NCBI GenBank assembly: GCA_029245025.1
Contig: JAQWQC010000020.1
Coordinates: forward strand, 31,921-95,920
DNA: 64,000 nucleotides
Source of the DNA: Rhodospirillaceae bacterium
Lineage (GTDB): Bacteria > Pseudomonadota > Alphaproteobacteria > Rhodospirillales > Rhodospirillaceae
Reading direction: 5' to 3'
In this document: positions 1-8,922 of the stretch, one piece after another
How positions within the stretch are numbered: position 1 is the stretch's first letter
Layout of the letters: each line of letters begins with the position of its first letter
Translations under genes and position numbers: made by a program
The notes under the pieces: model-generated
Database searches by the model: none
Seen by the model: the letters and a program-made list of their open reading frames with translations, nothing else
Told to the model about the DNA's origin: nothing

Positions 1-239
1 TTCACAAGTTGTGGTACTCGTATAGAGGGGAATCATATCGCATTGGCTATGCGGAATCTTTGGACGGAAGCCTTTATCAAAGAAAAGACGATATCGCTGG
101 ACTTGATGTTGCAGATAATGGCTGGGATTCACAAATGGTTGAATATTCATTCGTGTTTCGTAACGGGCCCGACCTCTTCATGGTCTACAACGGCAATGAC
201 TTTGGAAGAACGGGCCTAGGCTTGGCTGTTCAGTGCTAA
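1..239 (+). CDS. C-terminal part of a GH43-like five-bladed beta-propeller protein
   Basis: The reading frame is open from the window edge, so the true start lies upstream and only about 78 residues are visible. Motifs RIGYAESLDG, NGWDSQMVEYS and MVYNGNDFGRTGLGLAV match the last blades of the GH32/GH43-like propeller proteins often found in polysaccharide loci. No catalytic acid can be judged from this fragment. It ends 13 bases before the methyltransferase start on the same strand, so the two are probably co-transcribed. An enzymatic role is not shown; many members of this group have no tested activity. Confidence 0.6.
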   Translation, partial: HKLWYSYRGESYRIGYAESLDGSLYQRKDDIAGLDVADNGWDSQMVEYSFVFRNGPDLFMVYNGNDFGRTGLGLAVQC

Positions 240-252
240 GAAATACGAATTG

Positions 253-927
253 ATGAACGACTCCATATTTAGTGCTGAGGATAGAGAGAGTGTCAGAAAT
301 CGCTACACAAAGCGATTTAGCGAACATGGACATTCTGAAAAATCATTAGGGTGGGGTGAAAAGGGACGACAACAGTTACGTTACCACATCCTATCAAATT
401 ACTGGAATTTAACTGATAAAACAGTTCTTGATATTGGAGCCGGATTTGGGGACTTCTTCCCAGTTGCACACGATAAAGGGATTAAAAAATACATCGGCCT
501 TGAATTTATGAAAGACTTTGTTTTGAAGGGGCAGGAATTGTATGGGGACAATCCAGATTTTTCTATTCTGGAGCATGACATTTCAAGCAGCCCTGACCTT
601 CCTGCCAATGATGTCACCCTCATCTCAGGTCTGTTCAATTTCAAACTTGTTACAGGCGAGAATTATGCTTTTATTGAGGATGTTCTTCAGCGGTCTTTTG
701 AGAAATGCAACGTAGGAGTATCAGCGAATTTCGTCACCAATCGTGTAGATTTTTGCGATCCGGTGATGTTTTACGCTGACCCATCTAAAATAATCTCAAT
801 AGCTTTAAACCTGTCCCGCAAGGTCTCTCTTGTACATGACTACTTTCCATTCGAGTACACTTTGCACATTTCAAAAGATGATTCTTTCGACAAGAAAACG
901 TCCGTGTTTTGTCGGCCTGTTAAATGA
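253..927 (+). CDS. Class I SAM-dependent methyltransferase
   Basis: 224 aa. The Rossmann motif I is VLDIGAGFGDFF (about residues 58-69), followed by a IGLEF strand that would bind the ribose of SAM. A TTG lies directly before the ATG at 253; the ATG is preferred. The stop overlaps the next start as ATGA (924-927), a sign of translational coupling with the ATP-grasp gene. The substrate is unknown. In this setting, between a propeller protein and an ATP-grasp ligase, methylation of a sugar or a ligase product is a reasonable inference. Confidence 0.75.
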   Translation: MNDSIFSAEDRESVRNRYTKRFSEHGHSEKSLGWGEKGRQQLRYHILSNYWNLTDKTVLDIGAGFGDFFPVAHDKGIKKYIGLEFMKDFVLKGQELYGDNPDFSILEHDISSSPDLPANDVTLISGLFNFKLVTGENYAFIEDVLQRSFEKCNVGVSANFVTNRVDFCDPVMFYADPSKIISIALNLSRKVSLVHDYFPFEYTLHISKDDSFDKKTSVFCRPVK

Positions 928-2132
928 GTAAGGGGTCCATTCTTGTTATCGGCGGTGGGCAAAACCAATGCGGGCTAATTCGCGCGGCAAGAAAATACGG
1001 CGCACAAGTTATAGTAACCGATATTAACTCGAACCCACCCGGTCGGAAATTAGCTGACGTTTTTGTGAGTATCGACACTAAAGACAAAGAGGCCAACCTA
1101 GAAGTTGCCAAACGCCACGCGATATCAGGTGTGGTCACCGACCAAACGGACGCAGCGGTGCCGACAGCAGCATACGTCGCAGAGTCACTCGGGCTTCCTG
1201 GAATTGGCTATGAGCTTGCAGTTCGTTTCACAAACAAATTCGTGATGCGCCATTATCTGAAGGGGCGACTTGCAGCTAATATCCCTGATTTCCACTACTT
1301 TGAGCATCCAGGTCAGGCCGACGATTGGATGTCTAGCATTCCTAACATTTCGCAATGGATAGTAAAGCCGCATACCGCGCAGGGAAGCAAAGGAGTTTCT
1401 CGCCTTTTAAAGACTACGGCACAAAGTCAAGTTTGGGATGCTTTCAGAGAATCGAATTTCTCAGGTATTTTGATAGAAAGTTACATTGAGGGAAAGGAAT
1501 TCTCTGTCGAAGCTTTTGTAGAACAAGGCGAGACCCACAACCTCGCTGTTACGGTCAAAGAACACTATCCCGAGAATCCATGTATTGATCGGCGCAATCT
1601 ATATCTGGGCAACGTTTCCCATGAGATTGAGCGCAAGCTATACCAGCTCAACACGGATGTGATCAGGCACTTGGGCTTAGAGCAGGGCCCGACCCATGCG
1701 GAGTATATGGTTACGAACGACGGAAAAGTGTACCTCATGGAGATTGCTGCCCGCGGTGGCGGCGGGAATATTAGCGAAAAATTGATTCCCTATTTAACAG
1801 ACTTCAAGCCGACAGAAGGCATACTCCGCTTTTCCACTGGCGCACAAAATGAAATGATGTATCGAAATTACCGGGAACGTTTTGCGGTGATGCGGTTCGT
1901 TGACCTGCCACATGGTGATTACAGCCCTGTTCGGTTACCTGAATTTAATCAAGACTGGTTTTTACATTTTGATTTGGACCTGGATCGAGTTTTTGAAGCT
2001 CGACCCGTAAGAAACAGTGCCGACAGGCTCGGGTACTTCATAATCAGAGGTGAAACAGCAAAGGAATCACTATCACGCGAAAGCCAAGTTATGCAGAAGC
2101 TGCAAGCAGCAGCCTCCGGAGCTAGAAAATGA
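924..2132 (+). CDS. ATP-grasp ligase, carbamoyl-phosphate-synthase-like
   Basis: 402 aa. The N-terminal Rossmann-like preATP-grasp part begins ILVIGGGQNQCGLIRAA (residues 6-22). The ATP-grasp core shows KPHTAQGSKGV (K148) and the metal-binding acids E260 (THAEYMV) and E273 in LMEIAARGGGGNI. Known members join a carboxylate to an amine or thiol through an acyl-phosphate. The gene overlaps its neighbours on both sides by ATGA, so it belongs to a tightly coupled operon (about 250-5830). With a formyltransferase and an amidohydrolase downstream, acylation of an amino sugar or an aminoacyl decoration is a plausible role, but the substrate cannot be read from sequence. Confidence 0.8.
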   Translation: MSKGSILVIGGGQNQCGLIRAARKYGAQVIVTDINSNPPGRKLADVFVSIDTKDKEANLEVAKRHAISGVVTDQTDAAVPTAAYVAESLGLPGIGYELAVRFTNKFVMRHYLKGRLAANIPDFHYFEHPGQADDWMSSIPNISQWIVKPHTAQGSKGVSRLLKTTAQSQVWDAFRESNFSGILIESYIEGKEFSVEAFVEQGETHNLAVTVKEHYPENPCIDRRNLYLGNVSHEIERKLYQLNTDVIRHLGLEQGPTHAEYMVTNDGKVYLMEIAARGGGGNISEKLIPYLTDFKPTEGILRFSTGAQNEMMYRNYRERFAVMRFVDLPHGDYSPVRLPEFNQDWFLHFDLDLDRVFEARPVRNSADRLGYFIIRGETAKESLSRESQVMQKLQAAASGARK

Positions 2133-4219
2133 AAGATAGCCTAGCTATTCAGATTACAAACAGACAGGTGTTTCATTACGCTCAGCAGGGCGCAGAAATG
2201 CTTAGTACAAGCGGTGAAAGCGAGGGGTTTGTCTTAGGAGGAGAAGAGAAAATCTATCTTGACGAAGCCCTAGGCTGCGCGCTCATGACATTACGGCTGG
2301 CTAAACTCATAGGCATTTCTGTCGGTGCGACAAGCAGCGCACCATCTCTCCCGTATGACGACTCAAGTGATTCTCTCGTATTTGACGCGCCCAATATATC
2401 GAATCTAGTTGGTCAGCGCTTATTTTTCTTGCGCGGTTGGAAAGACTTTAACAGTTGCGTGAAGGGTTTTAATGCTCTGGGTCTGATCGCCGAACAAGTC
2501 ATGCGGTTAAAGAGTAAGTTTTTGGATGGCGACACAAAAGATCTCGAGAAAATAATCAGAAATTTCCTTGTTAGCCGTAAGAGCGAAACTGGCGACTCAA
2601 GCGTCGATATTAACGAGCTTAACATTAGCAGTTTATTGGATACCGAACACGAAACCGCAGCTTTGGTGTGGTTTGCATTTTCAGAAAGGCGCATAGTTTG
2701 TTCTACATCGTCGAATATGGGAATCGCATTGCATGACCTTATTGGTCTATTGCGACGACGACCCATAAAGATTGGCGTTTCTCAATACTCGATTTTTAAT
2801 GATGATGAAGGCGGACTAGTTATATGGGCGCCCGACCGTCGTGCAGATTTCATGAATGAAGAGAAAGCGCATCATTTATCCTCACTAGAAAACGAACCTA
2901 AAAGCCCAACAATTATCAGAACATATATCAACAGGAAAGAACGGGATCCCGGTGCAGTCAGTGATGCCATTCGGGATGGTGGTTATTTTTTCCCCACCAA
3001 CCCACAATCTAAACTCGAACTTAAAAGCCTTATGTATACAGCACTTGCCCCTCAAATTAGGGGGCGCAAGCTAAATGAAGAGAAGTTATCAGAGAACCAG
3101 AATCTCCGAAATGTCCTAGAAAGCCTCGACATAGAATTAGACTCTCAGTCTGGCAAATTAGTCATAAAACGTGGTGTAGAAGGCGGAATATACGGCCTAA
3201 TGGTACCTTACTTCGTTTTTGTTGAGGAGCTACTTAGCCAAGGCAAACCCATCGAGACAGGATTAGAGATTTGGAACCAGGCGTCTATTGGCGCAGCACT
3301 CGCAGCCGCCACATTAGCCGCTGACTTGCTTACAATAATCGATAAACTTAATAAAAGCCTTTTAGAAGAATTCCAAAAGTTCTTCCCACGCATTGTAGAG
3401 AACGCAACCATAGTAAGAAAAACACAGCATCAAGTTATTGGTGTTTTTGACCTCGCAAATATCCAATCTCTTGCCCAATTGCTTGGCGTGGTTGTCGAGA
3501 AACATCTTTCCGGCAAAGGGACACCGTTCGTTGGACTGGGATCATCTTCCTATTCAAACGGTAACCTGTGCTTTGATATATTACAGGAATCAGCTTCCCG
3601 AAATGGTAGCTTTAGCGGTAAGGACAGTTTCCATCCCTCAACTCATACTTTAAATTTTGTTTCCCAGGCGCTTATCTACGGCGAAGACCTGTATCGTGCC
3701 TGGACAAAGCTGGGCAAGTCTAAGGCACCGCTCAACGAACTTCTTCCTAGAATAATGCGACATGTACGCAAGCCCGAACCCGCTGGCGCAACGTCTCTTA
3801 CTGGACTGCTTCTGAAAAAACTCGACGCTGACTCCCTATCGGTTTTCGAATTAGCTTATCATTTAAGACTTCTAGGGTTTAGTCGAGAGGCTTTCCTTGT
3901 CTTTTGCGGGTTTACGGGCCCCCAAGGAAGTCAAGAATTGCGAAACCTGGCGTCTGAAGAGGGTCCCTACATGGGGCAGTTCATGAGTGATTTTCTAACT
4001 CTTCTCGAGTGGCCAACTTCAACACTGAAAAATTATGCTGACCAAAATAGCCAAGGGCGGCCTGACACGAACACCGATAGCAACCGAGCAGCGAGCATCG
4101 TCTCGGTATATTTAACAGGTGACAATACTGCGCAGCCGCCAAGTTCTATCGTTTCTATTATTGTAGAGAATTTAGAAAGAGAGTTGGCAGTTGATGGCAA
4201 TCCAGTTTCTAAGCATTAA
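2129..4219 (+). CDS. Unrecognised 696-aa protein of the glycan/ligase operon
   Basis: I do not recognise a family. The protein is soluble-looking, with no signal peptide and no clear transmembrane segment. The only strongly hydrophobic stretch is alanine-rich, near residues 389-404 (IGAALAAATLAADLL). The first 60 residues contain a patch ALGCALMTLRLAKLIG, and the C-terminal third is helical and rich in Leu. Start ATG at 2129 overlaps the ATP-grasp stop as ATGA, so both are translated together. A partner or scaffold for the ATP-grasp enzyme, or the acceptor-activating enzyme itself, are both possible. No cysteine cluster or P-loop was found. Confidence 0.6.
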   Translation: MKDSLAIQITNRQVFHYAQQGAEMLSTSGESEGFVLGGEEKIYLDEALGCALMTLRLAKLIGISVGATSSAPSLPYDDSSDSLVFDAPNISNLVGQRLFFLRGWKDFNSCVKGFNALGLIAEQVMRLKSKFLDGDTKDLEKIIRNFLVSRKSETGDSSVDINELNISSLLDTEHETAALVWFAFSERRIVCSTSSNMGIALHDLIGLLRRRPIKIGVSQYSIFNDDEGGLVIWAPDRRADFMNEEKAHHLSSLENEPKSPTIIRTYINRKERDPGAVSDAIRDGGYFFPTNPQSKLELKSLMYTALAPQIRGRKLNEEKLSENQNLRNVLESLDIELDSQSGKLVIKRGVEGGIYGLMVPYFVFVEELLSQGKPIETGLEIWNQASIGAALAAATLAADLLTIIDKLNKSLLEEFQKFFPRIVENATIVRKTQHQVIGVFDLANIQSLAQLLGVVVEKHLSGKGTPFVGLGSSSYSNGNLCFDILQESASRNGSFSGKDSFHPSTHTLNFVSQALIYGEDLYRAWTKLGKSKAPLNELLPRIMRHVRKPEPAGATSLTGLLLKKLDADSLSVFELAYHLRLLGFSREAFLVFCGFTGPQGSQELRNLASEEGPYMGQFMSDFLTLLEWPTSTLKNYADQNSQGRPDTNTDSNRAASIVSVYLTGDNTAQPPSSIVSIIVENLERELAVDGNPVSKH

Positions 4220-4239
4220 ATTGGCAAGCGAGTTCAAGC

Positions 4240-5037
4240 GTGTACTTTGACTCTTTATTACATCCCACTTTAGATGGCAGCTGGATTAACGGTAAGCCTG
4301 GACAAACGTTCACTGCGGTCGCTGAGAATATCGAATCATTGGGCCTCATCGGCGCCTGCGCAGTAGGGTTACCAGGAGTGGGCGACTACGACCATGCTAG
4401 ATTCTATGAAGAGTCGAAAAAATTCTCATCACTTTATCCTGTCGCCGCACTGACAAGCATCGAAAGAATAGAATCAGAAGTAGAACAGATAAAGTCAATT
4501 GGATTTAGCGCTATTAAAGTTCATCCCCGATTACTCGGAATAGAGCCTAGAAAAGAAGTTCTTTCGCAAATATTTAAGTCTGCGCACCAAGCAAAATTGT
4601 CGGTTTTTCTCTGTACATATTATCACTGCCGCCCAGGACTTATGCCCATAGAAGATCCATACTGGCACTTAGTCGGCGCGATAGATGAGAACCCAGAAAC
4701 GAAAATACTTCTCCTTCATGGTGGCGGTGTTCGATTGTTGGAATACGCTGAACTATGCAGATTCAATAAGCATTTGCTATTAGACCTGTCTTTTACAAGT
4801 CAGAAATATTTATTGAGCAGCGTTCAATACGACATTCAATATTTATTAAAAACTTTTGACCGTCGAATATGTTTTGGAAGTGACGGGCCTGAATATTCAA
4901 CATCCGATTCTATAGATTTGTTGAACTCACTTACTTCAGGATTACAAAAAGAAAAAATAGAAAATGTATCCTTTCGTAATATTATGTCATTTTTAGGCAT
5001 TGCCCCGATGCCAAAACCACACATAGCTACTTTCTGA
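4240..5037 (+). CDS. Amidohydrolase-superfamily TIM-barrel protein
   Basis: 265 aa from a GTG start; no other start is in frame nearby. Barrel-strand signatures of the amidohydrolase 2 group are visible: FDSLLHPT at the N-terminus, AIKVHPR near residue 90, LLLHGGG near 155 and ICFGSDGP near 210, whose Asp would be the last metal ligand or general base. The usual N-terminal HxH is reduced to a single His, so the metal site may be incomplete and hydrolysis is not certain. It sits 20 bases after the 696-aa gene and 7 before the formyltransferase-like gene, within the same operon. A deformylase or deacylase acting on the same product is conceivable. Confidence 0.65.
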   Translation: MYFDSLLHPTLDGSWINGKPGQTFTAVAENIESLGLIGACAVGLPGVGDYDHARFYEESKKFSSLYPVAALTSIERIESEVEQIKSIGFSAIKVHPRLLGIEPRKEVLSQIFKSAHQAKLSVFLCTYYHCRPGLMPIEDPYWHLVGAIDENPETKILLLHGGGVRLLEYAELCRFNKHLLLDLSFTSQKYLLSSVQYDIQYLLKTFDRRICFGSDGPEYSTSDSIDLLNSLTSGLQKEKIENVSFRNIMSFLGIAPMPKPHIATF

Positions 5038-5044
5038 ATACGCT

Positions 5045-5830
5045 GTGCAGCAGGCCAACCAAAATAGAAAGAAGAACATAGTCTTCTTTACAGGCTATCC
5101 TAGGGTAGACCGACTAGAATTAATTCATGACTCTAATCACTCTGTATCATGCGTTGTGGTGCCAGCTGCAAAGAAGTATCTCAAGAATCTTGAACCACTA
5201 TTCTTGTTTTGTCAGGAGCGCTCAATTCGCATTGAAGTTATTAGAAAGAAGAATTTTGACCCGATAAAAGATGTTTCCTCAAAACAAAACATGCTTATTT
5301 CGAGCGGGTACCCAGAGATAATACCAGAGGATGTATTTAGCTGTTTTGATTCTGCTTTGAATTTCCATCCCACCCTTCTCCCTAAGAACAGGGGAAGATA
5401 CTTACACTACATTTTGACAAATCGAGAAGAGTATTCGGGCTGCACGTTACATCTGATCGATAGCGGGGTAGATTCTGGACCAATAGTGGCTCAAGCGAAA
5501 TTTCCAGTTACCGACTTCGATACAGTAAAAAGTTTACAGCGCAAAAGTGACGAGCAAGAACTAGAGCTGCTAAAGATGTTTCTTAGGGATTCAGAAAATT
5601 TGATACGCAGCGCGAAACCTCAAGACCACAACCAATCAACCACTTATATAGAGAAACGCACCCCAGAGGATTCGGCCCTTGACGAATCGATGACATTGAA
5701 AGAAGCGTTCTACGCACTCCGTGCGTTCGATCCAGAGCTATATCCGGGCTTCATCGACATTAATGGTGAGCGCGTAGCTTTTACGGTTCGACGGTTAGAA
5801 AAACCGGCCGGGGAGGATGACCTTATCTAG
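5045..5830 (+). CDS. Formyltransferase-fold protein (Fmt/ArnA N-terminal-like)
   Basis: 261 aa from GTG at 5045. The catalytic triad of the N10-formyl-tetrahydrofolate transferase fold is present: N106 and H108 in LNFHPTLLPKNRG, and D143 in LIDSGVDSGPIV. Such domains formylate methionyl-tRNA, GAR or the 4-amino group of sugars such as UDP-L-Ara4N, dTDP-Qui4N and related sugars. The length is too short for full Fmt, and the glycan context favours an amino-sugar N-formyltransferase. It is the last gene of the + strand operon and converges on the glycosyltransferase. Confidence 0.75.
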   Translation: MQQANQNRKKNIVFFTGYPRVDRLELIHDSNHSVSCVVVPAAKKYLKNLEPLFLFCQERSIRIEVIRKKNFDPIKDVSSKQNMLISSGYPEIIPEDVFSCFDSALNFHPTLLPKNRGRYLHYILTNREEYSGCTLHLIDSGVDSGPIVAQAKFPVTDFDTVKSLQRKSDEQELELLKMFLRDSENLIRSAKPQDHNQSTTYIEKRTPEDSALDESMTLKEAFYALRAFDPELYPGFIDINGERVAFTVRRLEKPAGEDDLI

Positions 5831-5863
5831 CGCCCCCCGCGGCACGGTGTCCGGCCAAACGAT

Positions 5864-5885
5864 GGGCGGGCAACTCAATCCGCCC
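5864..5885. terminator. Hairpin between convergent genes
   Basis: Arms GGGCGG (5864-5869) and CCGCCC (5880-5885) form a perfect 6-bp stem with a 10-nt loop. It lies between the + strand operon and the - strand glycosyltransferase and covers the latter's stop codon. There is no U-run on either side, so function as a terminator is uncertain. Confidence 0.3.
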
Positions 5886-7674
5886 TCTTAGCATCAACGA
5901 TATCGCTAAAGTGATGCCTAAAGCTTTCTGCCATTAGCCGGTTATTACTCATGAACTCATCAACGTACATTTTACCGGCCAATCCAGATTTTGTTCTATA
6001 AGCTTGACTTCGAACCAGTGCCGTCGCTTTTTCAACGTAGTTTTCTGTAGAATCGACAATTGGAAAAAAGGACTTATCCGAGTCTTTTCTAAATATATCT
6101 GCAACTCTTGATTTCTCAGTTAGCGTTCCTTCTTCACCAGAGTATAGCTGTGACAGCGAATTCTGGAGCCCAAGACTTGAATCATCATTTCGCCGCAGAA
6201 CTGCAGGCACACCTGCAGCCATAGCTTGAAATAATGTAAAACCGCATGGGTTGGGAAAACTATCAAGAAAAACATCAAGAACATGAGCGAAAAGCTTCGT
6301 ATCTACCCAACCGATCTTTCGAGTTTGTTCGAGAACACGTTGCTCTCGAAATATTCCCTCAACAAAATCATCGTCTGAACCTATCCATAGATATAAGGCC
6401 CTTTTGTTTCGTTTTAGCACCTCACACACGGCTAGAATAAATTCCCTATTACGGAACTTCTCCTGCCTAGCAATCGTCCCCATTAAAATATTACTTGAAC
6501 CTAGCGATTTGCGTATTTCTATCGCCTGCGGTCTAAGACTGTCATCTGAAAGATCGGGTAAACCGGGCTTTATCGCGCGCCATTTGCGGCTATGTATTTC
6601 TCGAAACAAATCCCATCCGCCAGTGACATACTCATCTATCTCTGAAACGTATAGGTCGTGGAATTTGAGCGACCACCAAATACTTTTAGGGGCAATCTTT
6701 GCAGCACACATAAATACAGACCAACTGCACCAAGATACAAATGTTAAAGCGCCAACTTCTTGTTGACATATGAGTTTTTTTAAATCTGACACAACTTGCA
6801 TGGGACCCTTTATGTCGACTTTCTCATTGCCATCCCTAGGGTCCACGTGAAAAAGCTCGATACCGAGTCTTTGGCAGAATTCTTCTAATTGTTTCTTGCG
6901 CCCATGCAACGCGATTATGACGGGTTCAAATGGCTGGTCCTCTAAATTCTTATACCCCTCAATTGCCGCGCACAAAACCTGGACGTGAGCCAACATAGAA
7001 GCGTTTGCAACCAAGAATGCGACGCGCTTCCTCTGTGTAACTGAGGGGCGTTGACTCAAATCATTTGCCTTGTTGAGCGCCCCGTACTTGCGCCCTCCTT
7101 CGCGCAAAATATCTTTTATCGTCCGCCAGGCATTAGAAAAATGCTCCTCACTCTCTCTGGGCTTTATGTAGTGCGCAGCCAAAATACTTTCCAACGACAA
7201 CATCATTTCGAAGTCGCTATTCTCCAGAGTTTGCTCGAGAAGCGGAACAATAAGTTCTAAAAACACAAAGTCTTGTGACTCAAAGTTAATTAGCGTTGTC
7301 TCCAACGCTTGCTTGCAGACTCGTATAGCGCCAGCATCGACCGCATGTTGACTTATGGTTTGTAGAGTAACATGCGTGAGATTCGCATAAAAACTAGCGT
7401 TAGATGCCTTTAGCCTGCCAGCTAGGTACCACGTAATTTCAAGTAGTTCGTTACTGGTCCAGCACTGGGACTGGTCATGAATAAAAGCGTCTAGTGTAGA
7501 TTGAGAAGGGCTGCCAAGAAGCGCCATACACGACACCAATGGTTGATAGTAGCTTGGGTGTTGGCCATGGCTCTTTAAGGCGTCAATCTCTAGTTGCGCT
7601 TCAGCGTGTCTGCCTTGCGCCATATTTTTCGTAATTGAAAGAATGTCTTCTTTGGTGGGTGCCTTGACATTCAT
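5875..7674 (-). CDS. OGT-like GT-B glycosyltransferase with helical N-terminal region
   Basis: 599 aa. Residues 1-200 are helical and resemble degenerate TPR repeats, for example KNMAQGRHAEAQLEIDALKSHG. A GT-B fold follows from about 215 (KRVAFLVANASMLAHVQVL). The donor-side motif DVFLDSFPNPCGFTLFQAMAAGVPAV near residue 480 matches O-GlcNAc-transferase-type enzymes (typically DxFLDTFPYNGGTTTxEALWMGVPVV), with Cys-Gly-Phe where those usually have Gly-Gly-Thr. Protein or glycan O-glycosylation, such as flagellin or surface protein modification, is the likely role. It converges on the formyltransferase gene and stands alone on its strand; the 242-nt gap upstream separates it from a divergent methyltransferase. 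Confidence 0.7.
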   Translation of the reverse strand: MNVKAPTKEDILSITKNMAQGRHAEAQLEIDALKSHGQHPSYYQPLVSCMALLGSPSQSTLDAFIHDQSQCWTSNELLEITWYLAGRLKASNASFYANLTHVTLQTISQHAVDAGAIRVCKQALETTLINFESQDFVFLELIVPLLEQTLENSDFEMMLSLESILAAHYIKPRESEEHFSNAWRTIKDILREGGRKYGALNKANDLSQRPSVTQRKRVAFLVANASMLAHVQVLCAAIEGYKNLEDQPFEPVIIALHGRKKQLEEFCQRLGIELFHVDPRDGNEKVDIKGPMQVVSDLKKLICQQEVGALTFVSWCSWSVFMCAAKIAPKSIWWSLKFHDLYVSEIDEYVTGGWDLFREIHSRKWRAIKPGLPDLSDDSLRPQAIEIRKSLGSSNILMGTIARQEKFRNREFILAVCEVLKRNKRALYLWIGSDDDFVEGIFREQRVLEQTRKIGWVDTKLFAHVLDVFLDSFPNPCGFTLFQAMAAGVPAVLRRNDDSSLGLQNSLSQLYSGEEGTLTEKSRVADIFRKDSDKSFFPIVDSTENYVEKATALVRSQAYRTKSGLAGKMYVDEFMSNNRLMAESFRHHFSDIVDAKRAD

Positions 7675-7916
7675 AATTTTTTACACCTCGCTAAGGTCAT
7701 GGAAAGCTTTAAAAAAAGAGAGCACCCCACCTTAAGTTAACAAGGCCACCTTCGGCCAAGAAACCCAGACTGCTCAGGCAATATATTTAACCAGTAAACG
7801 AAAAACTAGAAAGTGCTATTCTTGGCGAGGTCAAGTAACACTGATAGTGAGGCAGGGGTAATTTAGCACAAGGCCTGCTTCTATTTTTCTAAAAGACTAA
7901 CGATTTAGGATTCGAG

Positions 7917-8870
7917 ATGGTTGATGCACAACTTATACCAGGGATGATTGAACCTATTGAGCAAAAGATTTTGTACGAGTTGGGACGCGCAATAGACGTA
8001 GACAAGCATGGCTGTGTGGTTGAGTTTGGTACATTCTTCGGACGTAGCACGGCTTGCATAATGAGAGGCCTAGGGGATCGCAGCTCTTTGACCAGTTGTA
8101 GGCCTCTTATGTACGCTTTCGATAGCTTCAACTGCCGTGCAGACGGCGAATTTGCGAAGCACGTACGTGCCTGCTCTGGACAAGGAAAAGTCGAAGAATT
8201 AGTCGAAACAGTTGGCGATAGAATTAACTTTCGCAAAGTGTTCGAACACTATTTGGAACCTCATACCACCGATGGCTCTCTACAGATAATTGAAGCCGAG
8301 ATTAAGGACTCACAATGTCCGTGCGATGAAATTTCCTTAATGCATATCGACGCTCCAAAATTTTATAATGAACTAAAAATAATAATGGATCGATTCTTTC
8401 CCAAGCTTAAAAATGGAAGTGTAATTGTTTTTCAAGATTACTTCTTTCATTGGTCAGGCACGATCATAGCTGCAATACAATTCTTACTGGAAGCAGGTGT
8501 CATTAGAATTTCTACAACTGCTGCGTCATCCCTGGTAACCGAAGTTGTGGACACTATAAGTCTTGACCTAATCGAAGGCATAGACAAGAAAATGCAAACG
8601 AGCTTTGTCCCGACGGTCATAGATCGCGCAATAAATTCTATGGTTTCCAAAGTTGTGGATCGACCCACGGTTTTCTTGCCACGCATGTGTCTCTCCAAAA
8701 TTCCATATTACTGGGAAACAGGACGTTATGGCGATGTCAGACAATGCGTAATTGATGCTCTGGGGGTTAACAAACAGAATACCAAATTTGATCCTGTAAC
8801 AATGGACCTGCTAGATATGTTCGCCTACGGCTTTGACGCTAAGGGACAATATGATCTTGAACACGAATGA
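7917..8870 (+). CDS. TylF/macrocin-O-methyltransferase-like SAM methyltransferase
   Basis: 317 aa. Motif I is VVEFGTFFGRSTA (about residues 38-50), followed by MYAFDSF and by LMHIDAPKFYNELK and VIVFQDYFFH, which provide the acidic residues that hold a metal in TylF-type catechol or sugar O-methyltransferases. The C-terminal 100 residues are not part of the core fold. It is a single gene on the + strand between two divergent or convergent neighbours. The likely substrate is a sugar hydroxyl, from context only. Confidence 0.65.
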   Translation: MVDAQLIPGMIEPIEQKILYELGRAIDVDKHGCVVEFGTFFGRSTACIMRGLGDRSSLTSCRPLMYAFDSFNCRADGEFAKHVRACSGQGKVEELVETVGDRINFRKVFEHYLEPHTTDGSLQIIEAEIKDSQCPCDEISLMHIDAPKFYNELKIIMDRFFPKLKNGSVIVFQDYFFHWSGTIIAAIQFLLEAGVIRISTTAASSLVTEVVDTISLDLIEGIDKKMQTSFVPTVIDRAINSMVSKVVDRPTVFLPRMCLSKIPYYWETGRYGDVRQCVIDALGVNKQNTKFDPVTMDLLDMFAYGFDAKGQYDLEHE

Positions 8871-8922
8871 TAAGTGATCCGCGGGGGTATGATTTAGATT
8901 TTCGGAAATTAGGGACTTAATA

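Noticed and set aside
7675..7916. Search for a promoter or RNA gene in the 242-base divergent gap
   Set aside because: A/T runs are present but no convincing -35/-10 pair, terminator or RNA structure was found.
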